Part shown: positions 1 through 7,341 of the stretch, piece after piece
Layout: each line of letters opens with the position of its first letter
How positions within the stretch are numbered: the stretch's first letter is position 1
Origin: Candidatus Poseidoniaceae archaeon
GTDB lineage: Archaea > Thermoplasmatota > Poseidoniia > Poseidoniales > Poseidoniaceae
Assembly: GCA_013329865.1 (NCBI GenBank)
Contig: DUJJ01000062.1
Span: forward strand, 1-7,975
Direction: 5' to 3'
DNA length: 7,975 nucleotides
Position numbers and translations under genes: made by a program
Notes under the pieces: model-generated
What the model was told of the DNA's origin: nothing
The model's database searches: none
Seen by the model: the letters and a program-made list of their open reading frames with translations, nothing else

Positions 1-2924
1 ATATCATTTTCAACTGCGTTACCTGTCGCAGGCAGTATCGATATACCGGACAGCATTCCAACTACCCCATCATCAGCAACGGTTTCTGACAAGATGATTA
101 CCCGTGCCTGATCGTCCCAGTTAGAATTAACCGAAAACTTCCAATCTATCTGTTGGTCGCCTGCAACGATACTGGCTGTAGATGATGGATGAAGGGTAAT
201 ATAATCCTGACTGTCGCCCTCTTCAGCCCATCCAGTTAGCAAATCATAAACCAAGGAAAACGTGCTTTCATCGGTTTTGAAGGTAATTTTACAGGCTGAT
301 AATGCCGCTCCAGTGACTGGATCGACACTGTGTGTAGTAGTTATATGATACAATTCACCTGTAGCATACAGGCCATCATATTGACTGTTCCAGATTAGGG
401 TTGAATCGTATCCCGCCTGACTGGTAATCGTCAAATTGCTTAAGGTAATCTTGCCGCCATTCGCTGACGTCGTCTCTACCGGTACGAAAGTTTGCGAGCC
501 AGAGGATTGCGATGTGCCTTGATTGGAGGTTGCAACAAACTCTCGGAGGTAGGCGGCAAAACCGCCATCTTGACCGATTTGATGTTCAAGTCGGTAAATT
601 ACTTTGAGGTTTTCAAGCTCGACGGCACCACCATTGTTGCTGTCTAACTGAGCAACTTGGAAGCCAACTCTAACCCATTCCATACCACTTGAATCGGTCT
701 TGATGACTGGAACATTTGGGTCTGAAATAAAATCTTGTAGAACATTTAGCGCCTTTTGCTTGTCTGTGCCTATGTCATAGAGATTGAAGTCATCTTCGTT
801 GGCGGCCAAATCGACATATTCTGATGTAGCGCCAACGACTATTGACAGCGCAAATCCTTGATCTGTGACATTGGCATTGAAAATATCATTGTTAGCAAAT
901 GCGACATCAAAATAATCTAGGCTTGCACCCTTGGGAATCAGGAAAAATCCATCTATTGCCAAACCGGTAATTGGATCTAAACTCAACCTAGCGGTCTTGG
1001 AACCCTGACTTACTCCATTCACTTCACCTGAGTAGAACATATCTTGCATACCAAAGTTACCATATCCGGGTTGATTAAATTCCCATTCGTTAATCTGGTC
1101 GACACCATAATCTACTCCAATTCCAGTTGCATGGTGACCGAATGCTACCTCAATCCAGATGTCAGACATCACACAATCTGCATTGTAGGTTAGTTTGAGG
1201 CTAAATTCGAAGAGCGGGGATGCAAATGACTGCGCAGTTTCAACATAAATCGGTTGGGGTGTCGAAAATAGAGGGGAGTCCAATTCCATATCAATTTGGC
1301 AACTCCTCATACCGCTTACGTTTAGCCCGTAAACTGGTTTAGCGAACTCTCCATTGTTGGTGTCGATAAATGAGGCAGAATCGATATGCATTTCATACCC
1401 TTTATCATGGACATAATCAAATTCACCATCATCAACATTCAACCCTCTGTGCCTCGAAACATCGTTGAAGGTTATGCCAAACTCTGTGCCGAATGAGTAG
1501 CCGAAAAACACTGGTGTTGAAATTTGGTCATTTCCTGAATTGAACCTTACCTCGAGATCGATGTAAGGATAATCTGTAGCATCTAAGTCCCACAACTCAA
1601 TCACTTGGCCCGTGATGCCTTGGAATGGATTACCGTCTTGGTCGGTTGCTACTTGGCCACTGATTGCGTCTCTAAATGTGTAGCTAAGGCTTGAATCAGC
1701 AGGCTCGAATGTGTCCAAGAACAGTAATCCGTATCCGTTGGGTGACTTTTCGCTGTATGTCTGTGGATATTGTAGGTTTTCAATGACCATGGTTCCATCG
1801 GTAACATACTTCTCTCCGATAGTAACATCATCGATATACCAACCAGGAGTAGGGAACTGCGCTACATTCCCTGGTGCGTCTGTATGGAACAACACAAAAT
1901 TAATTTTAATATAATTGCTTAGATATGGTGCAAGATTCGCAGCAATCGTTGCCCAACCATCTAGGTTCAGCGGATTTGTCGATGTCCCAGCTAGACCAAA
2001 CTCATTGTCCTCTAGTGGGCTACACTCAGGGGAAATCCTGTCACGGTTACTCCCTGAATCATCCTTTGCGTAGAGGCCCTCTCCGGGGCCTACTCCAGAA
2101 GATTCAGGGAAATTGATCAATAATGTTTCAACCTGCTGTTCGCCGGTGAATTGGCCTACTTGAGAATATTCTATCTCTATGAAGGCACAATCGTCATAAT
2201 AATAGTCGCCATTAGTGTTGAATTTTGTTTCCATTTGATGCCACGAAGCGAAGCGAAGGAAGGTGTCATTTAGACCACTATCCAAATACATCACCGGGGT
2301 AGTAAGACGGAATTCTATCTGGTCGACATAAGGCGCAGGGTCTGTATCCAAATCGTTAGTGTAATCATCATCAAATATGTTGGTACCCCAACACATCTCG
2401 CCAGAGGCACAGTTGTCTGGTCCTTCGGTTAGTTGGCGATCTTCAATCGCAGCATAATCCCAAGTTAATGCATTACCTGAGGGATCATAATTCTGCGTTG
2501 AGTTATCAAAGCCACCGTCATTCGATTCAAAGTCAGTAACTAGTAGTTCAGAGTGAAATTGAACTGAATTTTGCAGCGTGTCTTTGTTGAAAGCAAACTT
2601 GCTAACATTGTCGAACGTCGTCGCTCCGTTGTTCACATTACTATCCCAAGCAAACGATTGTATTCCATTGTAGCCGTTTGAAGTATGGTGCAGCAGAGGT
2701 TCTGAACTTATGTTTACCGTTGCCGAGGTTATTGTCTCCCCACTACCAAGATAAAAGCCCCCATCAGTGGTATTGGTCAGGCTATATCCATCTTTGAACT
2801 CAACAATAACCTCAGATGAGCCATCAGAAAAAGTTGTTACAGTCGATGCCGCTGCTAGAGGAGTTAAAATCATCAACAAAGCCAGAAATAGTGAGGTTTT
2901 CATTCGGTTTTTCTCAATCGCCAT
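1..2924 (-). CDS. Giant secreted beta-rich surface/exported protein (partial, C-terminus beyond window)
   Basis: Translated right to left from an ATG at 2924, the frame stays open for 974 codons to the window edge, so the true C-terminus is missing. After a charged start (MAIEKNR) comes a hydrophobic segment, residues 8-26, ending PLAAA|S: a Sec signal peptide with a likely signal peptidase I site and no lipobox Cys. An alternative ATG at 2903 (MKTSLF) would give a shorter n-region; an in-frame stop at 2937-2939 excludes earlier starts. The mature part is rich in Asp, Asn, Thr, Ser, Gly and aromatics, as in extracellular beta-sandwich proteins. Residues about 170-370 look like a MAM/immune-inhibitor-A jelly roll: a WHQME strand near 228, GWATIAANL near 324 and WYIDDV at 362-367. 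A later segment near 640-680 (GFFLIPKGASLDYFD) may be another module. No catalytic motif was seen. A role in binding, the envelope or polymer capture is inference; secretion is well supported. Confidence 0.85.
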   Translation of the reverse strand, partial: MAIEKNRMKTSLFLALLMILTPLAAASTVTTFSDGSSEVIVEFKDGYSLTNTTDGGFYLGSGETITSATVNISSEPLLHHTSNGYNGIQSFAWDSNVNNGATTFDNVSKFAFNKDTLQNSVQFHSELLVTDFESNDGGFDNSTQNYDPSGNALTWDYAAIEDRQLTEGPDNCASGEMCWGTNIFDDDYTNDLDTDPAPYVDQIEFRLTTPVMYLDSGLNDTFLRFASWHQMETKFNTNGDYYYDDCAFIEIEYSQVGQFTGEQQVETLLINFPESSGVGPGEGLYAKDDSGSNRDRISPECSPLEDNEFGLAGTSTNPLNLDGWATIAANLAPYLSNYIKINFVLFHTDAPGNVAQFPTPGWYIDDVTIGEKYVTDGTMVIENLQYPQTYSEKSPNGYGLLFLDTFEPADSSLSYTFRDAISGQVATDQDGNPFQGITGQVIELWDLDATDYPYIDLEVRFNSGNDQISTPVFFGYSFGTEFGITFNDVSRHRGLNVDDGEFDYVHDKGYEMHIDSASFIDTNNGEFAKPVYGLNVSGMRSCQIDMELDSPLFSTPQPIYVETAQSFASPLFEFSLKLTYNADCVMSDIWIEVAFGHHATGIGVDYGVDQINEWEFNQPGYGNFGMQDMFYSGEVNGVSQGSKTARLSLDPITGLAIDGFFLIPKGASLDYFDVAFANNDIFNANVTDQGFALSIVVGATSEYVDLAANEDDFNLYDIGTDKQKALNVLQDFISDPNVPVIKTDSSGMEWVRVGFQVAQLDSNNGGAVELENLKVIYRLEHQIGQDGGFAAYLREFVATSNQGTSQSSGSQTFVPVETTSANGGKITLSNLTITSQAGYDSTLIWNSQYDGLYATGELYHITTTHSVDPVTGAALSACKITFKTDESTFSLVYDLLTGWAEEGDSQDYITLHPSSTASIVAGDQQIDWKFSVNSNWDDQARVIILSETVADDGVVGMLSGISILPATGNAVEND

Positions 2925-2956
2925 GCTATCGCCAGTTTAACTCCAAGACTTCCATG

Positions 2957-2968
2957 TCTAAAATGCAT
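2957..2968 (-). promoter_or_regulatory. Candidate TATA box for the exported-protein gene
   Basis: On the minus strand this reads ATGCATTTTAGA. With the usual archaeal spacing of about 26 bases, transcription would begin near 2936, about 12 bases before the ATG at 2924, giving a very short leader. The match to the archaeal TATA consensus is weak and no BRE was recognised. Confidence 0.22.
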
Positions 2969-3106
2969 CGGTTTTTCGGGTTTGTGTGACATCCACATGG
3001 TTACTGTATGCTTTGATTTACTGCAATTTAGTCATACATTTCTACAAATCAGCCAAATCCTCAGTGCGTCAATTGGATTATTGTGCAAATAATTCCCTGT
3101 ATGTTT

Positions 3107-3116
3107 GCATATTTAC
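3107..3116 (+). promoter_or_regulatory. Candidate TATA box for the thioesterase gene
   Basis: The A/T-rich GCATATTTAC lies about 42 bases before the ATG at 3154. With archaeal spacing it would place the start of transcription near 3138 and leave a leader of roughly 16 bases. The lack of a Shine-Dalgarno sequence before 3154 agrees with this. It overlaps the right arm of a spaced inverted repeat (3084-3109), so a repressor could compete there; that is speculation. Confidence 0.3.
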
Positions 3117-3153
3117 AGCATGACTTATTGAAGTAGAAACCTTTCCGATTATC

Positions 3154-3615
3154 ATGGAACCATACTCTAAAGAGCCTGTCACTCTAATCGAGCACATCTT
3201 TCCCGGTGACACTAATGACCATGATACCCTGTTTGGTGGAAAACTACTCTCGATAATGGATAAGGCTGGAGGTATCTCCTGCTCGAAATTTGCTCATCGA
3301 GAGTTTGTTACTATATCTATTGACACTCTGAAATTCATATCCCCGGCTCGGCAGGGAGACCTGCTCGAAGTGACAGGAAAAGTAGTGTATACAAGCACCC
3401 ACACTGCGTGTTCAAAGGTAACCGCTCTTGCAGTCAACAAGGCAACATGGGAGAAAAAGAAGATTTGTGAAGGTTACTTTTTCTTCGTTGCAATTGACTC
3501 CATGATGCGTCCAATTCCAATTCCACAATTTGTGGTGGAGAATGACGAGGAACAGATTGAGTGGGATAAAGCAAAACAAATTAGAACTCACATGCTTACC
3601 CACAAAACTGACTGA
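3154..3615 (+). CDS. Acyl-CoA thioesterase, hotdog fold (YciA/BACH-like)
   Basis: A 153-residue single-hotdog protein, the usual length for the YciA/YkhA/BACH acyl-CoA thioesterase family, which hydrolyses acyl-CoA to free acid and CoA in the cytosol. The diagnostic block spans residues 18-40: GDTNDHDTLFGG followed by KLLSIMDKAGG, matching the family pattern DTN...FGG...MD.AGG. Asp36 corresponds to the catalytic Asp. Next come the expected strand VTISIDTLKFISPARQGD (52-69) and a second hydrophobic strand set to about residue 115. The C-terminal 35 residues are charged and helical. ATG 3154 is the only usable start: upstream in-frame codons reach a TGA at 3121 without another start. The gene probably has its own promoter and may be cotranscribed with the next gene 40 bp downstream. 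Family assignment is firm; chain-length preference cannot be read from sequence. Confidence 0.92.
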   Translation: MEPYSKEPVTLIEHIFPGDTNDHDTLFGGKLLSIMDKAGGISCSKFAHREFVTISIDTLKFISPARQGDLLEVTGKVVYTSTHTACSKVTALAVNKATWEKKKICEGYFFFVAIDSMMRPIPIPQFVVENDEEQIEWDKAKQIRTHMLTHKTD

Positions 3616-3616
3616 A

Positions 3617-3648
3617 TTTCCAAAAAATTACCTTATTTGTTTTGGAGA
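3617..3648 (+). promoter_or_regulatory. Inter-gene stem that could mask the downstream ribosome site
   Basis: Bases 3617-3625 (TTTCCAAAA) can pair with 3640-3648 (TTTTGGAGA), a nine-pair stem with one G-U pair and a 14-base loop. It begins one base after the thioesterase stop codon, and its right arm covers most of the GGAGAGG Shine-Dalgarno sequence of the next gene. This could damp initiation of that gene. The stem is A/U-rich and only moderately stable, so a chance match is possible. Confidence 0.35.
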
Positions 3649-3650
3649 GG
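3644..3650 (+). promoter_or_regulatory. Shine-Dalgarno site fixing the EF-Tu-like start
   Basis: GGAGAGG lies five bases before ATG 3656. It is the clearest ribosome site on the plus strand of the window and argues for 3656 over the longer in-frame option at 3530, which would lie inside the thioesterase gene. Confidence 0.7.
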
Positions 3651-3655
3651 ATGTA

Positions 3656-4678
3656 ATGACTGTTCTGAATGTAGCAATGTTTGGCAGCGATGACTTAGCA
3701 AAAAGTATTGCCAAAGCAACAGATCAGAGAGATGTCCACACCTATGTCCACAAAGAGTATCATGACGGCGAAGCAAAAATAATTTCAATCATCCGACCCG
3801 CAAGATATCCAGAGCGCCTGCGCCCGTTATTGAATGCGATATCGGCCGGCCGTGTTGGAGTGATTGAAGTAAATTCAGTAGACGCCATACTCGGTGAGGT
3901 TTTAGTTGCCTTTGCCAGTTCAAGTATAGATTCAGGATTAGCGATAATTAACCCTATAAATGGCGAGTGGATTGACGAAGAAATAGTAAAAAAGATGTTT
4001 CACCAAGCGGGTTTGACAAAATGGAAATTCGTGTCAAACGAGGGTGTTGAAATTAGAAATCAACTATACCAATTGATGGAAGATCTCGAACAGGTATTAA
4101 TCGATTCAGCCACTTCACAGTTAGTAGTCAGCATAGACCAATATTTCAACGTTAAAGGAATCGGGTTGGTGGCAATCGGCTATGTCCAAAGTGGCACTAT
4201 TAATGTCCATGACGAACTTTACATCTTGCCAGCCAAAGTCGGTGGTAATACCAAGTCATTACAAGTTATGGACGATGATGTGAAGCAAGCAAAGTCGGGT
4301 GACCGGGTTGGTATTGCAATTAGAGGCGCTAAAGATGATTCACTCAATAATGGTTCAATTATCGTCAAGCCGGCCGTGGACGACAAGAAAACCAACACAC
4401 ACATACCACTTTCCGTCATTGAACACAAATTGTCAGAGTTGACTATTGCCCCGTCACCGTTTCAGAAACGTGTTTTAACTGAGGGAGATGTAATTCACAT
4501 TAGTGTCGACCTCCAATTTACTGTTGGTCGAGTTAAATCCGTTAACGGTTCTAAACTGCGGGTGGAATGGGAATCGCCAGTCTACATTCGGCGTGATGAG
4601 CCCGATTCTGCAATTATCGCTCAATTGGATTCCAAACCTCGAATCATCGGTTCAGCATCCTTAATCGCATTAGAGTAA
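3656..4678 (+). CDS. EF-Tu/SelB-like protein with degenerate GTPase domain
   Basis: A 340-residue protein with the domain order of translational GTPases but a shrunken, apparently inactive first domain. Residues 1-150 are G-domain-like: the P-loop position reads GSDDLAKS (10-17), where the second Gly of GxxxxGK[ST] is Ala, and no DxxGH or NKxD motif is present. Residues about 155-238 are a clear EF-Tu/SelB domain II (FNVKGIGLVAIGYVQSG, then AKSGDRVGIAIRG), and 248-340 fit beta-barrel domain III. I recall archaeal EF-1A/SelB-related paralogues with a similar N-terminus (G...LAK), so this is probably a conserved family, not a decayed gene. It may act in translation or RNA binding without GTP hydrolysis; its function is unknown to me. 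The start at 3656 is chosen for GGAGAGG five bases upstream. An extension to 3530 would overlap the thioesterase and add 42 residues with no family resemblance. Confidence 0.82.
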   Translation: MTVLNVAMFGSDDLAKSIAKATDQRDVHTYVHKEYHDGEAKIISIIRPARYPERLRPLLNAISAGRVGVIEVNSVDAILGEVLVAFASSSIDSGLAIINPINGEWIDEEIVKKMFHQAGLTKWKFVSNEGVEIRNQLYQLMEDLEQVLIDSATSQLVVSIDQYFNVKGIGLVAIGYVQSGTINVHDELYILPAKVGGNTKSLQVMDDDVKQAKSGDRVGIAIRGAKDDSLNNGSIIVKPAVDDKKTNTHIPLSVIEHKLSELTIAPSPFQKRVLTEGDVIHISVDLQFTVGRVKSVNGSKLRVEWESPVYIRRDEPDSAIIAQLDSKPRIIGSASLIALE

Positions 4679-4683
4679 CTCCG

Positions 4684-4708
4684 CTAATTTTCACCGGCGT
4701 AAAATTAG
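4684..4708 (+). repeat. Perfect inverted repeat after EF-Tu-like gene (possible terminator or operator)
   Basis: CTAATTTT (4684-4691) and AAAATTAG (4701-4708) are perfect reverse complements around a nine-base spacer, starting five bases after the stop codon at 4676-4678. It could form a hairpin at the mRNA end or act as a dimer operator before the next gene, 62 bases downstream. No U-run follows directly, so a classical intrinsic terminator is not supported. Confidence 0.5.
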
Positions 4709-4770
4709 GGATTTTGTGGAGTAAATCTGCGGTGGTTTGATAACCTACACAGTTTGCTTTGGTAAACGGG

Positions 4771-6408
4771 ATGCAGTCGACAGGTCGCGTAGCATATACT
4801 TCTGATGAGTCAAGTGATGTGAAAATTGACTCATTATATCTGGAAGGTATGTCGGGCAAAATTGTTGCAAACATCGATGAGAGAATGATAAGTCTAGAGA
4901 CTAGGACAGGCCACGGATTAGACATTAAGTTGCATACAATCAATAGAATTCAACACCACCATACTAGACTTATCCCAGGGTATGTTGCGACACTTGGTCT
5001 AGCATTAGTCTGGTCCGGAGTGCGCATATTTGCGGCGAGTTCACTACAAATGGTAACAATCATTGGTGGTCTAAGCCTTATCGTTGGCTGGGCGGTCACC
5101 CGCAAGCCGACACTGACAATAGATACTGAGGCAGGTGACTGTCACGTTGTCACGGGCAATGACTTCTCGTTGCTAAAACTAAACACCATACTAACCAAAT
5201 TACAGAAGGGTTTCAACTTAGAGGAAGCAGCTGATGGGTTAGAGATTTTGGAAAGTGATACAAGTTACCCTCGGAATACCATTCTTGAGGCAGATGTAGT
5301 CCCAGTTGAACTTACCCCGATTAACAGGCCTGAATCAATTGCGACCTTTCTATCAAGTGAAATTGCTGAATCAGTCAGTAATGAACCAGAGAATGTTCCG
5401 GTGATGGATATGAGTATATTTGATACTCAAATGCCTCCATCACAACCACCAACAGCAAGTGAGCCAAGTTGGCAAGATATGGCAAGTGAAAGGAGAGAAA
5501 GGCTTCCCTCAGTCCCTACTGATTCGCTAATCGAGCGAGGAATCAATAATGTTGGCGACCGTAGGGGGCGACAAGAGGCACATCCAATGGCCATGTTTGA
5601 TCGGATGGATTTTGATCTCCCGTCGGCAACAACCGGAAATGAAAAGCCAATTATTCCGGGTCCACCGAGTTCAGGCTTGTTAAAACAGATAAATTCAGGG
5701 CAGGCCAACGAAGCAGGACCTGCTGAAATGCCAAGTCTTCTACCGAGTTTTTGGAATAAAGATGGATACCATAACCCTGGTGAGACACCTCATCAAGAGG
5801 TATCAACGAATGCTTTAGCGGAGTTTAGTTCACCAGATACATTGTTGGGTAATATCGATTTCGAAGGTAATGAAGTAGAATCACTGGTTGCCAGCGCTCG
5901 AAGAATTCACAATCCCAACAGAGCGCTACCAAGTGCAGAATCAACAATATCCCACAACCAGAACTCACGTCTGAGGAAAAAAACTACAGCGAATAGCTCT
6001 AGATTGGTCAAGCGTAGAATGACAAATAATCGTAATTCTCCAAAGCGAGGTCGACTTGTGCCTGCGTTTGGTAATGCAGTTAGGGATTTTGGTAATACGC
6101 TCACTAATCGGATAATCACCACACTAGAGGAGAGTAGCAGCGCAACTTTGAGAGAGCGCGCTGACGAAGCTCAACAGGAAGAGCTCGAGACGTTTCGTAA
6201 TTTAGCGCAGAGTAATGGTGGTCCCATTCCTGATGACAAGGCGAGGGAGTTGGAAGCAAATGTTCGTCGCCGAAACACACTTATGGAGCAGAACGAGCAG
6301 GATTTTGCTGACTCTGGTAGTGATTTGTCGTGGACTGAGATGGTCGAGTCCGAGCCTGAAAAAAGTGCGGCTTCAGGTAAAGGCGGCCTTCCAAGAATCG
6401 ACCTCTAA
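4771..6408 (+). CDS. Unrecognised membrane protein: two TM helices, long probably disordered tail
   Basis: I do not recognise this 545-residue protein. Residues 1-66 form a short beta-rich soluble region; 67-89 and 92-109 are two hydrophobic helices joined by a very short turn (a helical hairpin); 110-165 resume a small beta/helix region (RKPTLTIDTEAGDCHVV). This soluble/hairpin/soluble order recalls PH-like domains split by a membrane hairpin (as in DUF6232-type proteins), only as a structural guess. From about 170 to the end the chain is Pro/Ser/Asn/Glu-rich and probably disordered, with a strongly basic patch at 399-428 (RLRKK, LVKRRM, PKRGR) and a charged, likely helical segment at 455-510 (RERADEAQQEELETF). 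With both helices paired, both soluble ends lie on the same side, most likely the cytoplasm. ATG 4771 is preferred; a TTG at 4759 would add four residues. No Shine-Dalgarno sequence is visible. A signalling, scaffold or nucleic-acid-tethering role is possible but unsupported. Confidence 0.75.
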   Translation: MQSTGRVAYTSDESSDVKIDSLYLEGMSGKIVANIDERMISLETRTGHGLDIKLHTINRIQHHHTRLIPGYVATLGLALVWSGVRIFAASSLQMVTIIGGLSLIVGWAVTRKPTLTIDTEAGDCHVVTGNDFSLLKLNTILTKLQKGFNLEEAADGLEILESDTSYPRNTILEADVVPVELTPINRPESIATFLSSEIAESVSNEPENVPVMDMSIFDTQMPPSQPPTASEPSWQDMASERRERLPSVPTDSLIERGINNVGDRRGRQEAHPMAMFDRMDFDLPSATTGNEKPIIPGPPSSGLLKQINSGQANEAGPAEMPSLLPSFWNKDGYHNPGETPHQEVSTNALAEFSSPDTLLGNIDFEGNEVESLVASARRIHNPNRALPSAESTISHNQNSRLRKKTTANSSRLVKRRMTNNRNSPKRGRLVPAFGNAVRDFGNTLTNRIITTLEESSSATLRERADEAQQEELETFRNLAQSNGGPIPDDKARELEANVRRRNTLMEQNEQDFADSGSDLSWTEMVESEPEKSAASGKGGLPRIDL

Positions 6409-7329
6409 TCAGGACAAGATATCTTGAAATTGCTGGAGTCTTGAGTTGAACTTTTCAATAGTCAGGCTGAGCAATCCAGATGTCCCAAATGACTCCAAAG
6501 TAAAACTCGCAGTAACCGTGGCGCGTATCAGGGCATCGCGCAATTCGGATTTGGTAACTTGGCCACTGTTGGAGGCTAAGCATGCAGCAATCGTTCCAGC
6601 AAATGAGTCACCACAGCCTGTTGGATCAACCACATTTTCTGTTGGGTAAGCTGGTATCGCGATAATTTCCCCGTCATGAAAAGCCAAAACACCATTTTCA
6701 CCCTTCTTGATAATCAAGGTTCGACAACTAACCATGCTGATTAGTTCTCTGGACGCCCGCACCAAGTTATCATCACCTGCAAGCATTCTGACTTCACCAT
6801 CATTGATAATTATCAAATCCACACTTTGCATTACTGCCAGTAAATCGTCACGGGCTATTTCAATCCACAAATTCATTGAATCGAGCATTGAGAGCCTACT
6901 CCCCCTAGCTTGATGTAGAACTTTCATCTGCAGCATAGGCACTAGATTCGCACAAAATAATACCTTGGGCTCAGTGGCATGTTTTGGAACCTTGGGGTCA
7001 AACTCACCAAACACGTTGAGTTGTGTATCATGAGTTTGAGCAATCCCCATATCTCCTTCATAAGACCCTTCCCAGCGGAAGGTATTACCTTCAGCGATTT
7101 CTACTCCAGACAAGTCTAAGCTTTGAGACTCGAGTAGTTCTATATCAGTCTGCTTAAAATCCTGACCAACCACTCCAACTAAGCCAATCTTTCCCAAACT
7201 CAAGTATCGACCGTGGAAAGAACTCGCAATCCCAGCATAAACAGCAGACCCGCCCAAAGCATCCTCAACGTTACCTGCCGGAGAGGTAACACTATCATAG
7301 GCAATACTACCAACCATCAATACGTCCAC
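6409..7329 (-). CDS. PfkB-family sugar/nucleoside kinase
   Basis: A cytosolic ATP-dependent kinase of the PfkB (ribokinase/adenosine kinase) family. Numbered from the GTG at 7329 (306 residues), it begins with the typical first strand DVLMVGSIAYDS; GGSAVYAG at 26-33 is the N-terminal glycine signature, NDGE at 176-179 the NxxE Mg/phosphate motif, and DPTGCGDSFAG from 235 the C-terminal signature with catalytic base Asp241 and anion-hole GCG. The TFRWEG...DTQLNVF region (84-107) and the DSMNLWIE segment resemble a PfkB subgroup of unassigned substrate, so a substrate is not named. Start choice: there is no ATG before the first strand; GTG 7329 has GAGGTG (7341-7336) six bases upstream and gives the usual family N-terminus. 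GTG 7338 and TTG 7347 are alternatives adding three or six residues. It lies just behind biotin carboxylase, probably translationally coupled. The stop (6409-6411) touches the stop of the convergent gene. Confidence 0.9.
   Translation of the reverse strand: MDVLMVGSIAYDSVTSPAGNVEDALGGSAVYAGIASSFHGRYLSLGKIGLVGVVGQDFKQTDIELLESQSLDLSGVEIAEGNTFRWEGSYEGDMGIAQTHDTQLNVFGEFDPKVPKHATEPKVLFCANLVPMLQMKVLHQARGSRLSMLDSMNLWIEIARDDLLAVMQSVDLIIINDGEVRMLAGDDNLVRASRELISMVSCRTLIIKKGENGVLAFHDGEIIAIPAYPTENVVDPTGCGDSFAGTIAACLASNSGQVTKSELRDALIRATVTASFTLESFGTSGLLSLTIEKFNSRLQQFQDILS
6415..6426. repeat. 12-bp perfect palindrome at the convergent gene end
   Basis: CAAGATATCTTG is its own reverse complement and sits inside the last codons of the kinase gene, three bases from its stop codon. 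Without a loop it is a better protein-binding site than a hairpin. A chance occurrence in this coding stretch is quite possible. Confidence 0.4.
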
Positions 7330-7335
7330 TTGCAA

Positions 7336-7341
7336 CACCTC
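7336..7341 (-). promoter_or_regulatory. Shine-Dalgarno site overlapping the biotin carboxylase stop
   Basis: On the minus strand GAGGTG shares its first two bases with the carboxylase TGA stop (7342-7340) and lies six bases before GTG 7329. Ribosomes ending the carboxylase would sit on the kinase initiation site, an arrangement typical of translational coupling. It decides the kinase start in favour of 7329. Confidence 0.55.

Larger units (their letters stand above)
2925..3153. promoter_or_regulatory. Divergent intergenic region between exported protein and thioesterase genes
   Basis: These 229 bp separate two divergently transcribed genes and contain no credible ORF, so they must carry both promoters. 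The stretch is A/T-rich with several short inverted repeats (TGTATG 3005-3010 with CATACA 3033-3038; TGCAAA 3084-3089 with TTTGCA 3104-3109). Neither flanking start codon has a Shine-Dalgarno sequence, which fits short-leader or leaderless archaeal transcripts. The boundaries are certain; individual elements are not. Confidence 0.7.

Noticed and set aside
1649..2116. Three small ORFs of 60-67 codons (1649-1831 minus, 1711-1914 plus, 1925-2116 plus)
   Set aside because: They lie wholly inside the continuous long minus-strand frame of the exported protein, in other frames, and show no family resemblance or ribosome site.
3005..3038. TGTATG/CATACA inverted repeat in the divergent intergenic region
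   Set aside because: Only six pairs with a 22-base spacer in A/T-rich DNA; this is expected by chance.
3530..3655. N-terminal extension of the EF-Tu-like gene to 3530
   Set aside because: It overlaps the thioesterase in another frame, the added residues look like noise, and a good Shine-Dalgarno sequence sits before ATG 3656.
4644..4943. 99-codon minus-strand ORF
   Set aside because: Overlaps the end of the EF-Tu-like gene and the start of the membrane protein; its sequence looks like the antisense of real coding DNA and has no recognisable domain.
5427..6122. Minus-strand ORFs within the membrane-protein tail
   Set aside because: Antisense shadows of a low-complexity coding stretch; no start signals or family features.
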